Below are positions 1 to 10,534 of a stretch of DNA of 64,000 nucleotides, in pieces (the first letter of the stretch is position 1; every line of letters starts with the position of its first letter). Position numbers and translations under genes: made by a program. Source of the stretch: Epiperipatus broadwayi (taxonomy: Eukaryota > Onychophora > Udeonychophora > Euonychophora > Peripatidae); contig JAQFVV010006246.1 in NCBI GenBank assembly GCA_028023455.1, positions 1,539,501-1,603,500 on the forward strand, read 5' to 3'. The notes beneath the pieces were generated by a model, which saw nothing but the letters and a program-made list of their open reading frames with translations, was not told the DNA's origin and did no database searches.

Positions 1-905
1 ACTGTGGTATCTGATATTAGATTTCTTAGCATCTTAAATGCTTTGTCATGCTTACTGTCCCACTTTCATACTGCTTATTTGGCTAGTAGCCTGTACAATG
101 TGGTCAGAAGCCTCTGTTTTATGGTATAAGAAACCTTCATAATAGTTTAGTAGTCCTAAAGAGGACTGAAGTTCCTTCTTATTTTCTGGTGTTTTGGCTT
201 TCTTTAATGCCAACACCTTTTTTTGAGTGTGGTAAATGCTACTAGCATTTATTTTATACCCTGGAAACTCAAGCTCTCTGGCTTCAAATATGCACTTTTT
301 TGAGTTTATTTTAATGCCAGAGGTTTTGAATTTATCTAGGAGTTCTTTGGTGGCACTCCAAAGTTGTTCAGGTATTTGGGACACTAGTAAGACATCATCA
401 AATCATGGTAGCACACCTGGTATTCCTGCAGTCAGTTGATCCATGATTCTCTGGAACATTGTTGGGGTGACTGAAATACCAAAAGGTAGCCAGTTTATTT
501 TGAATAACCCCTTATAGGTTATTATTGATAATGCTCTTGCAGCTTGGCCATCCACAGGTAGTTGCAAGTATGCATGTTTTAAATCAATTTGGGAAAAAAT
601 TCTACCGCCTGTTAATGTGCTAGGATTTTCTTAACTGTTGGGGGTGGATAATTATCTGGATCAAGTGCTTTGTTGATTGTACAATGATAATCTCCACATA
701 TCTGTATATAATCATTCTCTTTGATGGCCCATTCAGAATAGGAAATGGGCTCAATTATACCAGCTGCCTGCCATTTCTCAAGCTCTGTCTCTACTTTGGT
801 ATGCAAAGCTAGTGGAAGTGATCTATACCACTTCTCCCATTAGTGGTAAATGGATTGATTGCCTTAAGTACAGACCTATCTCTTTGCTAAAGACTTTTGA
901 GGTCA
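1..905 (-). pseudogene. Ty3/gypsy reverse transcriptase fragment, broken
   Basis: Reading the - strand from about 905 down to the window edge gives the N-terminal and central RT of a Ty3/gypsy polyprotein. Recognisable pieces are GIIEPI with W nearby (about 740-770), PPPTVKKILAH (about 612-645), FSQIDLKHAYLQLPV (about 550-600), LPFGISVTPTMFQRIMDQL (about 430-490), the catalytic-loop region FDDVLL (about 385-405), and the connection segment LGLLNYYEGF (about 145-175). The normal element has one continuous pol. Here a frameshift falls near 610, and a TGA codon sits directly before FDD, where the xY/F-x-DD catalytic box should be uninterrupted. The copy is therefore dead as RT. The start is not defined and the rest of pol (RNase H, integrase) lies outside the window. 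The family style is that of the widespread invertebrate gypsy elements often annotated K02A2.6-like; that subfamily call is inference. Confidence 0.88.
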
Positions 906-1084
906 GTTTTTATCTTTGATAATATTTTGATCTGGTTCATTTTTGTCACTTTGAATCATAAGTGACCGAACCAATCACAACCTATTAAATCACTATGGTT
1001 ATCTAATGCCACTACCAGTGGTAGGTATATAGTTTTGTTAGGCATAGTAATTTTTCCTGTTGTTTGACCCAACAGTTTAATTTT

Positions 1085-1262
1085 ATTTCCTTAATAGTCT
1101 GATATTGACCTACTGCAATGGTGCAGTTTATATTTATTCTTTTTATTAATGATTGTCCAGGTCTTTCTTGAAACTATAGACACTGCTGTCCCTGTGTCAA
1201 GTTCCAACTTGACTGGCATATCATTAATTATGACATGGTGTATAAACCCAGACTTGTCATCT
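1085..1262 (-). pseudogene. Retropepsin-like protease of the gypsy element
   Basis: On the - strand this stretch translates to a segment containing VKLELDTGTAVSIVS. The D-T-G triad (codons at 1190-1198) is the active-site loop of retroviral-type aspartic proteases, preceded by hydrophobic and acidic residues as usual in gypsy elements. It lies between the gag zinc knuckles (1349-1531) and the RT (below 905), which is the expected gag-protease-RT order. No long ORF spans it, so it sits in a damaged reading frame. In an intact element it would process the gag-pol polyprotein inside the particle. Confidence 0.75.
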
Positions 1263-1348
1263 CTGGTATGGTTTATACAGGCAACTTGCTTATGTTTCTT
1301 ATAAGTGCCTTTACTGTTTCTAGGAATGGACTTGGCTGTTTGTCTTTT

Positions 1349-2049
1349 TCATTTCAGACATGCTGCCTTTATATGTCCAACTCGCTTGCAAAATGTGCAT
1401 GTTGCTTTGTAGTATGGGCATTCTGTATGCATGTGCATGTGCTCATTGCATCTATGACAAAGCTGTGGGATATTTGATGCTGACTGTGTATTTGGGTGAC
1501 CCAATGTTATGTTCAATTTTTTGCACTTCATACTTAGTAAGTTTTTTAAATGGGTTAGCTTGACTAGCTATTATTTCTGCTAGTCCTGCCTGAGGCACCA
1601 CTGTTTCAAAATCTAGTTTTGAAGTCATTAACATTTTCAGCCTCAAATTGTGATTGTTTATGCCACAAATAAAACAATCACAAAATGCTTCATTCATGAA
1701 GTAGTTGAAATCGCACTTCAAGGCTAATATATGGATTCGTGTTGCAAATTCTCTAGCTGTTTTACCCTGTTCTTGTATGCTGAGATTAAAATGGTATCTT
1801 TGCATTATTGTCAAGGGTTTAGGATAAAAATACTCTGTGAGAATTGTCAACACTCTATCAAAATCCAGCTCAGCTGGTGTTACAGCTGTAGATTGAGATG
1901 AGTATATAATACATTTGCAGACCTATTATTGTCATTAGTGTGGCTAACTTTATCTCAGGCTTTTTTATCTGGTTAGCCTGTAAATAAAAAATCAAACCCT
2001 CTTTATAATTTGGCCAGCTCTCAGGTTGAGCTGCATCAAAATATTCCAT
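1349..2049 (-). pseudogene. gypsy gag (capsid plus two CCHC zinc knuckles), frame-broken
   Basis: A likely start ATG lies at 2049-2047 (MEYFDAAQPESW). The capsid-like part follows, with a frame break near 1880 and an open segment 1452-1853 containing FYPKPLTIMQRYHF and AREFATRIHILALKC, typical of Ty3/gypsy Gag. In another frame (1349-1531) are two consecutive knuckles of the form C-x2-C-x4-H-x4-C: CHRCNEHMHMHTEC and CTFCKRVGHIKAAC. Gag would coat the element RNA, with the knuckles binding nucleic acid. At least two frameshifts separate the three parts, so no intact Gag is made. It lies between the putative 5' untranslated region (2050-2435) and the protease segment. Confidence 0.85.
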
Positions 2050-2435
2050 AGAGCCAATTGCTTCAGCCTTCTTTATTTATTTATGTGAGTAACTACTTGT
2101 AATTATTTTGGTTTCACAGTTACGTTATTGTAAGTAACTTTTCAACCACTAGCACAAGCTTTTGTTACTGTCTTGCAAGTAAAGCTCTCATGATTGAGAA
2201 GCTTCAAACTGACCCACCTTTATGTTTGCGGTCAATTTTATTCAACAGTTTTACATAGTTTTTTTTTTAAAAAAATCACTGTAAAGAAATTATGGGAATG
2301 TAAATTTTTTCAAAATGAAAAATACTAAAACAAATATGTAAAATACTCACTGACATATTTATTTCATGCATTTAGATTTGTTAAAACTGGTGTATTTTAT
2401 AATATAATTTTTTCAGCCATAAGGGAAAAATTTCT

Positions 2436-2449
2436 CTGTGACTGCACCA
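2436..2449 (-). promoter_or_regulatory. Putative primer-binding site of the gypsy element
   Basis: On the - strand the sequence TGGTGCAGTCACAG follows an LTR-like end (...ACAACA) after about four bases. A tRNA 3' end ...CTGCACCA would pair with it. The same TGGTGCAGTC core follows the LTR remnant of the second element in this window at 5434-5445, which supports both calls. I do not assign the tRNA. Confidence 0.6.
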
Positions 2450-2453
2450 GATC

Positions 2454-3066
2454 TGTTGTGTTTGTTTAGGCTTACAGGTTCATTTCCAAACCAACAGACA
2501 CAAAAAGTATAACCACTCAGCAATTAAAATGTACAATTTATTAGTACTAAAATATATACACATTAGTTAAACAAACAAATAAATACAGTTGATAGACTTG
2601 AATGCTGAAATAGTCGAGCCAAGTATGGAACTCGCTTCCAGCCAGTTCTGATAAGACTCTTCCAGCTATGCATTTAGCTTGCCTCTACTCAGCTCTAATT
2701 CAGATGTAGCAATTGTTTCCAGTCTGTAGGTGGACTTGCTTCACTGCATGGACATTGCAATAATGACTAGATAAATACTTTTGCTGATGGCAGAAGGTTT
2801 AATGGAAAGCACATTCTGTCATTCAGGTTACCAGAAGTAATTGCTCTTTGCCTTGCCTTCAAAAGACTGACTATTTAAAGGCAGATCCCCTATTTTTTTG
2901 GAAACATGTGGATTTAAAGGCAGATCTCTCCTACTTTTTTGGAAATGTGGATTTGGTGTGGAAATCCCAGTGAAGGTTTTAATTCCTTTGGATAGCAACT
3001 GGGTGCTAGCCAATCAGATAAGGAATCTGAAATAGTCTACTCCTAAAGGCAAGGTCAGATATGACA
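2454..3066 (-). repeat. Putative 5' LTR of the gypsy element
   Basis: On the - strand this starts TGTCATATCTG (3066 downward) and ends ...CAACA (2454), giving TG...CA termini, and is followed by the primer-binding site and gag in the right order. It is less AT-rich than its surroundings. It contains a short imperfect tandem duplication at about 2876-2960 (AAAGGCAGATC plus TTTTTTGGAAA plus TGTGGATTT, twice). The partner 3' LTR is outside the window, so the exact ends are inferred. The outer end abuts the inverted repeat at 3064-3272. Confidence 0.5.
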
Positions 3067-3272
3067 CTAGCTGAAATAATCATACAAATATCTAAACCAT
3101 TATACAATTACCATCTGTTTAAAAATCTATTTCTCAATAATAGTGAACTTCAAAATGATACCACTTTAAAGTTTGCTATTATTGAGATATAAACTTTTAA
3201 ACAGAAGGCGTTACTGAATATGTGTAATTGTATAATGGTTTAGATATTTGTATGATTATTTCAGTTAGTGTT
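3064..3272. repeat. Short fold-back (MITE-like) element
   Basis: About 47 bases at 3064-3110 (GCTGAAATAATCATAC, AAATATCTAAACCATTATAC) recur as reverse complement at 3226-3272 with very few mismatches. Further inverted matches inward (TTTAAA blocks, TCAATAATAG/CTATTATTGA) give a hairpin of about 209 bp. No coding content. The outer three bases may belong to the neighbouring LTR. Confidence 0.75.
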
Positions 3273-3289
3273 AATGGTAACTTTATTTT

Positions 3290-3292
<3 letters not shown>

Positions 3293-3332
<40 letters not shown>
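3293..3332. repeat. (AT)n microsatellite
   Basis: About 20 uninterrupted AT units, directly downstream of the fold-back element. Confidence 0.95.
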
Positions 3333-3335
<3 letters not shown>

Positions 3336-4924
3336 TTTAAAACTCTACTACTAAAAAGAGTATTTCAAAATTCTAAGATCAAATAAATATCAAGAAATGA
3401 CAATACAGTAATTTAGATGTTTGAAAGAAAGCTTAATGATAGTATTTCATTTGCCAAGATTTTTCTGGATTCTGAAATTTAAAAAGTTCCCTGTTAATTA
3501 TTTCAATATTCACAATATTTTACAAATATGAATGCTTTAAGTTAAAATGATGTTTTAGTCAGTGGATTTGAAATAGAAAAATATGATCTTTTCATAGATG
3601 AAACTGATGGAACTAAATAACAGCAATATTATTATTTAAGCCAACGCCAAAACAAAATAAGAAAATATAGAACTTCTCTCAGTAACCAGATATCCAAATG
3701 ATCTTACAACATTCAGTTCTAAAAAATAATCATGATTGTGAGTGAGAGTTCTAGTTTTTAATTAGGCAGTTAAACGGGTATTATATTATTAACTTCCCAT
3801 GATTCTACACATTGAATTCACTTTTATGATTTAACCTTCAAAAATGATATAATAGCAATGGAATATTTTCTATATAAAATATTGTTAACAACGTTTTAGC
3901 TGAAAGATTGTAAAACACTGCATGATAAAAATATTCATGAAAAAGATTTATAAAAATACCTAATCAAATTTTTTATGTGAATATTTTCAACAGTGCCTAA
4001 TTATGGCCTTATTCTTTAATGAAATATATTAATTATATAAGTAACAATAAAGTGATTCTCCATTTCTTTGATTACAGTTTTTGTTTTAAGCAGCTTTTTG
4101 ACTAATAAATGAATGATCTTTTATATATATTTTTTTCTACTAATCATGGTGGCTTGACTTTCATAACTTTGATTATTGTTTCATAACACATAAAAATATG
4201 CAATTTTATGTTGCATGGAATCTTAATATCCTAAATTTTACTGATTTTATTTTATGGCTATCAAAAATATAGTAATTATGATTTTTTCCTAGACATGTGG
4301 ATTTCTATTTACAACCTTTAATGATAATTATAGAGTCAAAAATTTGTTTTGTAAAACTTATCAGCAATTGTACTTTTTGGAGGTGATTATATTTTTAAAG
4401 TGTCAGTCTGACATTGTCTTTTCAAATAATTTTTAGCAAAATTATCTAACTAAATTAGATACATATATATATAAATAACCTTTAGTCTAGTTTTTTTGTT
4501 TATGGATTAACAATGGCTTTTTGATAGTAATTAAAGTTGTTGAAACAATATTTTATAATGATAATTTATTCAATTTACTATTTTAAGGAAATTAAACATT
4601 TTTATGTTATAAAATTGTTCCTGTTCTTTGAAAGTGAAATAATTCAAGTTTATCCCTCTTTATTTTATGACACTTTGATAGAGGAACTCTGGCTCATCAG
4701 ATTACATGTGTCAATCATAATTGCTAATCTGAAAGTAAATAATCCATTGATAATTTAGGTGTGACAAAATGCCTGTCTTTTCAAATGTTATGTTACTCTA
4801 AAAATTATTTTAAGAATTGAAGTATATTGACTCTTCAATTACTGCACACAAAAGTTAATTTGCAAACTAGTTGATTTAATTCTCAAATTGGATTGATACT
4901 AACTAATTTACAGTTAATATAAAG
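3333..4924. other. No recognisable feature
   Basis: AT-rich sequence with stops in all frames. The 73-codon open frame at 4537-4758 is low-complexity and has no family resemblance. Presumably intron or intergenic DNA upstream of the first visible CUB exon. Confidence 0.5.
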
Positions 4925-5345
4925 TTCTGATTCCCGCCGAGCTGTGTTAGAAAAATACACTATGAACACACGATAACGAATACTCGCACGATAATTCTGA
5001 ACGTATAGTTTCTATGTCTAACTTCTCTTCTTTCCCCATGAGGGTAATACGCAATTCTCACGCTGTTCTTTGCAACTAATGCTCTGCTCTAATTCACTTA
5101 AAACGCTCTGTACTCATTCTGTTGATCTTTTCAAAAATGGCCTCCCTTTTATATGTTTTCTTTGTTTTCTGGAGTAACTTATAAATTAAGGTGGGATTTA
5201 ATTAGATTGGGTTTTGCTAATTAAATTCCTTCATCATCTGTTTAATTAGTTTGTTACAATTGATTGCTTTTCAAGCTAACATCTATGATTAGAATATCAG
5301 TAGCAAAATTTAAAGATTTAACAATAAAATAATCTTTTAGAATAA
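4925..5345. other. Unclassified segment, less AT-rich than flanks
   Basis: Starting near TTCCCGCCGAGCTG, this stretch contains CpG-bearing sequence (CACGATAACG, ACTCGCACGATAATTC) unlike the flanks and ends near the LTR remnant at 5362. It has no ORF. It could be a fragment of another LTR or element, but I cannot identify it. Confidence 0.3.
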
Positions 5346-5361
5346 AGATACTTTCGTATGT

Positions 5362-5432
5362 ACGTTATTGGCTGACCGCACAGTATGACTTGCAGATATA
5401 ACATTGGCACAGTTGTAAGTGCAGTTATAACA
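5362..5432 (+). repeat. Truncated 5' LTR (last 71 bp)
   Basis: ACGTTATTGGCTGACC through GCAGTTATAACA matches the 3' end of the LTR at 6307-6378 almost base for base (GCTGACCRCACAGTATGACT, CATTGGCACAGTTGTAAGTG). It is immediately followed by a primer-binding-like TGGTGCAGTCGC, as expected for a 5' LTR. Everything upstream of 5362 in the LTR is missing. Confidence 0.8.
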
Positions 5433-5433
5433 T

Positions 5434-5445
5434 TGGTGCAGTCGC
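5434..5445 (+). promoter_or_regulatory. Putative primer-binding site
   Basis: TGGTGCAGTCGC lies one base after the LTR remnant end. The core equals that of the gypsy element at 2436-2449 on the other strand. Confidence 0.6.
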
Positions 5446-5463
5446 ATTTGAAACCTGGGAGTA

Positions 5464-5661
5464 GTGAATACGTTGAACTACAAGTTTAGCCATAGATGGA
5501 GAAACCGGGTGAAAATGTCAATCCCAATTAGTAACGTTAACAATGGAAGTGAAAAGTTTGGAAATAAAACGCTTGCACAGTCACCATTGAAGGTTACTGG
5601 CGAAAAAGTTTCGGCAGCAGAGTTAAATCATACATTTCTTAGTGAAATTACAGGAAAGTAG
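5464..5661 (+). CDS. Short internal ORF of a deleted LTR element
   Basis: 65 codons from ATG-like context just after the primer-binding site to TAG at 5659-5661. The product begins MNTLNYKFSHRWRNR and includes NNGSEKFGNKTLAQSP and ELNHTFLSEITGK. It sits where Gag starts in an LTR retrotransposon, so it is probably a residual Gag N-terminus or a non-autonomous element's only ORF. No domain is recognisable and no protease, RT or integrase follows, because the internal region is only about 265 bp before the polypurine tract. Base composition is clearly less AT-rich than the flanks, consistent with transposon origin. Whether it is translated is unknown. Confidence 0.4.
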   Translation: MNTLNYKFSHRWRNRVKMSIPISNVNNGSEKFGNKTLAQSPLKVTGEKVSAAELNHTFLSEITGK

Positions 5662-5683
5662 GAATAGCAACAAGGGTTTTTCT

Positions 5684-5697
5684 GGAGTGGAGGGAGG
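5684..5697 (+). promoter_or_regulatory. Polypurine tract
   Basis: GGAGTGGAGGGAGG lies directly against the TGTGTAG start of the 3' LTR, as required for plus-strand priming in LTR retroelements. Confidence 0.7.
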
Positions 5698-6378
5698 TGT
5701 GTAGTGTTTTGTAAAATGGCAGACATGTTTGTGCACTCCAGAAAAAACTAGAATTTATTCGTAAGGCTGTTTTTAGATCACGCTCTGATAGCTGAGGAAT
5801 TTAATTAGTGCATTGACTTAATGGCGATCGACAATTCCTAGCAATATTTGCTAATTACAAATGTTTCTAGATAAGAGACGTTACCTTATTGGTCAGTGCA
5901 TTGATTGAGAGCAGTCAAGCAGTATTGAGTAAGCAGTATTTAAGTAGAGATATCTTGCATCAGTGCTGGTGGTTAATGATCAGTGCCCAGTGGAAATGGT
6001 GTAGCTGAAAGAGACTGCAGCGGAGATATTGAGAGCATTCGTTGGAGAGCTTCATTGCAGACCAATTCGTTGGAGAGCTTCGTTGCAGACCAATTTGTTT
6101 GAAGAGCTTCATGGCAGACCAATTCATTGGAGAGCATTTGTTGCAGACCAATTCAGCGGAGAGATTGCAGACCAATTCGTTGGAGAGCTTCATGGCAGAC
6201 CAATTCATTGGAGAGCATTCATTGCAGACCAATTCGTTGGAGAGCTTCATTGCAGGCCGATTCATTGGAGAGCACTGGTTGGAAAAGAACAGCGTGGGAA
6301 TTGTATAACATTATTGGCTGACCACACAGTATGACTTGCAGATATAACATTGGCACAGTTGTAAGTGCGGATTTAACA
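5698..6378 (+). repeat. 3' LTR of a deleted LTR retroelement
   Basis: 681 bp with TGTGTAG start and TTTAACA end, preceded by a polypurine tract. Its last 72 bases match the LTR remnant at 5362-5432. Together they define an internally deleted, 5'-truncated element (TRIM/LARD-like in size) on the + strand. Its interior includes a minisatellite of GCAGACCAATTC-type units. Which superfamily it belongs to cannot be decided without a protein; the shared primer-binding core hints at Ty3/gypsy. Confidence 0.75.
6034..6275 (+). repeat. Minisatellite inside the LTR
   Basis: About eight imperfect copies of a roughly 28-31 bp unit built from GGAGAGCTTCATTGCAGACC plus AATTCGTT. Because no stop falls in the unit, it creates long open frames in several phases on both strands; these are by-products, not genes. 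Confidence 0.9.
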
Positions 6379-7048
6379 AGAATCATTTTAGGAACTTCAT
6401 ATGGTTCTTTAAGAAAAACAAATAAGCATTAAATATTATTTACATCTTTTAAATAATATTGTAAAAACTTCAGTCTCAATATGGTATAATCTTGTTTTAT
6501 TATATCATCTTCGAATATTGCTGGCATTTCCTATTAATATTTAATTTCTAATTACACAGTTATGATTTATTTGAAGTGTTCATTTATTTAAATTTTTTGT
6601 CATATAGCAGCACTATAAAATAATTGATTATATCAATACATGATCTTGGAAAATATAGAAACGTGATGTCTATATTTCTGGTGACTGATTTGTTCATATT
6701 GGCAGTTTTTATTGGTGACTTTATGCTATATAGTAAGACTTTTAGACATTCAATAATCAGATTTTAGATTTATAGAATGTTCTAATGTCAAAGAATTAAG
6801 TTCCAATAAAAATATATTTGTTAGAATTTTAAACTCATGTCTCATTCATTATGGACATAACAGTGGTTAATTTATAAAATTGCAATGGTGATTGAATATT
6901 ATACACTATTCATTGTTTATTATTTATTCAGTGTAAGTAGTCTATTTCAGATTAGTAGTGAATTTTGTTTATAATTATTATTTATATTTATTCTGTAATT
7001 AATAAGATTGATAATATTTGCATATTCAAATGCAAATATTTTTTTTAG
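6379..7048. other. Intron upstream of the first visible CUB exon
   Basis: AT-rich, no repeats or ORFs recognised. It ends in the acceptor tract ATATTTTTTTTAG at 7034-7048. Confidence 0.5.
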
Positions 7049-7230
7049 TATGTAATCACAGAATTAAGACGCATAGTGGCATTATTGAGAGTCCAAATTT
7101 TCCACAAGTTTACCCATTTCCTGTTAACTGTACTTGGATTATTGAAACAACAGTCAGCAATCAAATCAAGATAACATTTTCTTTTTTTAATTTTGAGAAT
7201 AGTCAAGATTGTTCTGATAATTATCTTGAA
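7049..7230 (+). CDS. CUB domain A, first half (internal exon)
   Basis: Acceptor TTTTTTAG|T at 7047-7048 and donor GAA|GTAAGT at 7231. The exon enters in phase 1 (two bases TA complete a codon) and leaves in phase 0, giving 60 full codons. CUB domains are extracellular beta-sandwich, ligand-binding modules, often Ca2+-dependent. Visible hallmarks are GIIESPNFPQVYP, the second Cys with aromatic in NCTW, the acidic FNFE, and CSDNYLE, which carries the third Cys and a Ca2+-site Asp. The domain starts CNHRI instead of the usual CGG, an oddity. NCT is a possible N-glycosylation sequon. An ATG at 7018 lies in the intron and is not the start. The second half is the exon at 18993. Confidence 0.92.
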
Positions 7231-7914
7231 GTAAGTTTTTCAAAATTATTTTATAATTATTTGTTAATAATTTTATACTCACCTACTGCCATTACTCTTA
7301 AAAGTTCAAAAAAATGATAGTAATAATTGAATTTTTGACAGGGTTATTTACATCAAGATTTAACCTTGGGAGTAGGGATAGCAGATTAAATTTGGGAGAA
7401 ATACAATAAATAATGTAATAAGTAAATAAAATAAATTTATTTATCCATTGATGTTATTTATAAATCATAGGAAAATGAGAAATAATTAAAATTTAAAACA
7501 AATTATATGCAAAAAAAAAAAGAATTGAGGAAAGCCAGATGTACAAAATATTCTTGGTTTTAATTGTGATATGTTTTTGGATTTTGAAATTGACTAATGC
7601 ACATATATAATTATTACTAGATAATTCATAATAAAATTATCATATAGTATTTATCTAAGAAATATATTTAATGTATGAATTATTGAAATAATTTTATGAA
7701 ATTAAATCGGCATATCATTTTCTTATTTAATTTTGAGTATCATCATTAAAATTCTGAATGAATATAAATATGTTATTATTCTTAATTTTAATGAAGCTTC
7801 ATTTTCTACAATGAAAATTGCATTTGAATATAAAAAAAGAATTTAATATAGGTATAATTTATGTAGAATTATAAAACTGCTGATTATTCATTAAGGAAAA
7901 AATAGTTATTGATT

Positions 7915-8460
7915 TAGTAATAAATCTATATAACCAGAGATAGGAGACAAAGTAAACCAAATAATAACAAAACTTTCTAAATCCATATTATATTATAATG
8001 AAGTAACATCTACAAAATCTAAACTTGAATTATTGAAAAACATAAACTGCATCTATGAAATACTTTGTGAATGTGAAAGATCATATTTTGGTGAAACAAG
8101 TTGCAGATCGTGCATGTCCAAGAAAATATATGCTTGATTGTGAAAAGTCAAAAATATTAGAGAGAAAAAAATTCTTTAAAAAATTATTCCATGTCACTTT
8201 AATATAAAATCTATAATGTTTGAAAGCCATTTATTAGCTTTGTCTTTAAGAAAAAATGAAGAAATTATCAGAATTCTTATAGACAAATATATAAACTTTC
8301 TATTGAGTGTTAATTTTGTTAGAATAGTCTAATTAATTAGAAAGGCATTAAATTCAATATCCATGAATCCAAAAGCCATATCTTTGATTTTTGTGTTAGT
8401 ACTGTTGCTGGTCAGATCAGAAATATCTGAAAAAGAGCAGAGACTAATACAACTATATTA
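7915..8460 (+). pseudogene. Penelope-like element GIY-YIG endonuclease fragment
   Basis: Conceptual translation with several stops and shifts shows NCIYEILCECERSYFGETS at about 8047-8104. This fits the GIY-YIG nuclease of Penelope-like elements, where the pattern is (G)IY-x-I-x-C-x-C-x(3)-Y-(I/V/F)-GET-(G/S)-R. The segment before it (DKVNQIITKLS...) matches the spacing between RT and GIY-YIG in such elements, and residues after it (FFKKLFHVTLI and so on) continue the domain weakly. In the family the nuclease nicks target DNA for retrotransposition. This copy is heavily decayed and has no RT attached; the RT fragment at 16.7 kb is a separate piece. It could also be a GIY-YIG remnant from another mobile element, but the flanking context favours Penelope. 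Confidence 0.7.
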
Positions 8461-10376
8461 ATTTCTATTTTATTAGTAATAGTTTAATGTTGAAAATTTA
8501 AATAAAGTTTGAATTTTTCTGAAATCATTCATCAGTTAAAATTAGATGATGAAAGTTAGTCTAATATTTAATTACAAGTTGTTTATTATCACAAATTTTC
8601 AGACAAACATATAAAATCAGTTTTAAGAAATGCATGAATTATTTTAAATTTATTATATTAGATTTTCTCTTTATTTTATGTAAAAGTCTGGTAAATCAAT
8701 GCTTTGTCATATGTTAATGAGCTATTTATATATATTATAACCTACGCTCACAACACTGCTCATATACATTATATGAGTAAATGCCCAGGGTGCCAGTTCT
8801 ATTAATGAATAGAACAATATAACAATGTATCAGATATAAAATTATTACTGAGACTCTTTACCTATGTCTACATTCAGCTCAGCTCAGTGGGAGGTTACAG
8901 GAAGTTCATAAAATATATAATTATAAATAAATGAAGGGAGAAATATTATAAAACATTAAATAAATATAAATCCTTTTGTTAATTAACTGCATGATAAAGA
9001 ATAACAATGTTTATTTGCACAGACTATTAAAATATCTTTTCAACTTAATTTCTTTCATCATCCAAGTATAACATATATCAGCTTGATATAATTATATCAC
9101 TAAACAATTCTATGACTTGGCATATCATCATCTAAACAGCTACCTTAATGCTGATCAAGGAATATGCAATAAGATCTCAGGGAATTTAAAAACACAGTTG
9201 AATTAAAGAAAATACATTGGCCCATAATTTATACTTCTAATTTATAATAAAATGTAATGAGATAAATTGACTAAATGTTTTACTGTGTTTAGCAATTAGA
9301 TAATGATGGAAATAGGGTTTATTTTAATCTCACATCATCATCTAACCAATGCATTAACTAGGCAACCTTTCTTATATGTTTATCAAGTGGCAATGTCTCT
9401 TATAATGTTTGGATTGAGGAAGCAATACTATCAGATACCAGCATATTTAATGTCATAGCTATAAAACAATATATTTATTTGATAATAGATGTATGAAATG
9501 TGGAGATGTGGAAATTAGTACCCGAATATATACAAGAGTAACTCAAGACACAGTTTTAAATAAATAAACAAATCATTTATTATACTGAATATTTAATTTA
9601 ATATAATTAATTCTACAATAAGGCTACTTGTCTTAATAATTTTAACTCTCAAATAAATCTTTGGACATCAGTTTGGGATTATCCCTATTATATTACACTA
9701 TTTATTATTCATATCTTTTTGAAAGCAAAATTAACAAACAAAAACTTGAATATTCTGACTTTGAATACCTGCTTTGCTTAAGCGTTTCATCTAAACATGA
9801 CATTAACTAAATAATATATCATATTATTGGTACAACAAATATTTTGAGAGGATTTACTATCGATTAATGAGATAAATCAAATTAACATATTTGGCCATCA
9901 ACAAAGCAACTTTCTATAACTAATTAAATAATCATTTTTAATTACATACACTTTTCACACATAGCAATAAAATCTTATCCATTCTAATGATTGATGATTT
10001 TTAACTTTATGTTAAATAAATATAATGTATTTTAAAGCATTTATTTCCTGTTTTAATTTCAATAACTCTATACTTTTATATCCGCGATATTGTTTATATT
10101 ATGCATGTGTGTCATATCTTAAACAACAATAATAGAAAACAATCTTTTCTCCACACTATCAATCCATTGAGGAAATATTAAACAATTACTTCATTTCAGA
10201 CAATGTCATAAACCAATCAACAAAATAAGACACTAATATGACATCAAGAATTTAATTTAACTATTTATCTGGCCACATGCTAAATAACACAGAGCTATAT
10301 TTTCACGATTATACAAACAAAACGTTCCAAGGGAAATCCACATGAGGAGCAAATAAACTCTTTGCTTAACACTTCA

Positions 10377-10534
10377 ACATAACTCATCTAATTCTGAAAT
10401 ATACTATTGGTGTGGTATTTTTCCTCATCACCAATACCATAAGAAAACATAACTCATCTAATTCTGAAATATACTACTGGTGTGGTATTTTTCCTCATCA
10501 CCAAGACCATAAGAAAACATAACTCATCTTCAAA
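10377..10534. repeat. Tandem duplication, 70-bp unit
   Basis: The unit AACTCATCTAATTCTG...CATAAGAAAACAT starts at 10381 and again at 10451 with two differences, and a third partial copy begins at 10521. Each unit contains TTGGTG...CACCAA, a small hairpin. Confidence 0.9.

Noticed and set aside
6029-6334. Overlapping long open frames on both strands giving repetitive peptides
   Set aside because: They are produced by the minisatellite in the LTR, which lacks stops in several frames.
7018-7317. ATG-to-stop ORF covering the first CUB exon
   Set aside because: Splice sites at 7048 and 7231 and the domain boundaries show that the ATG and the stop are in introns.
10377-10534. CRISPR-like or regulatory array
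   Set aside because: Only two and a half tandem 70-bp copies with no spacers; ordinary duplication in a eukaryotic intron.
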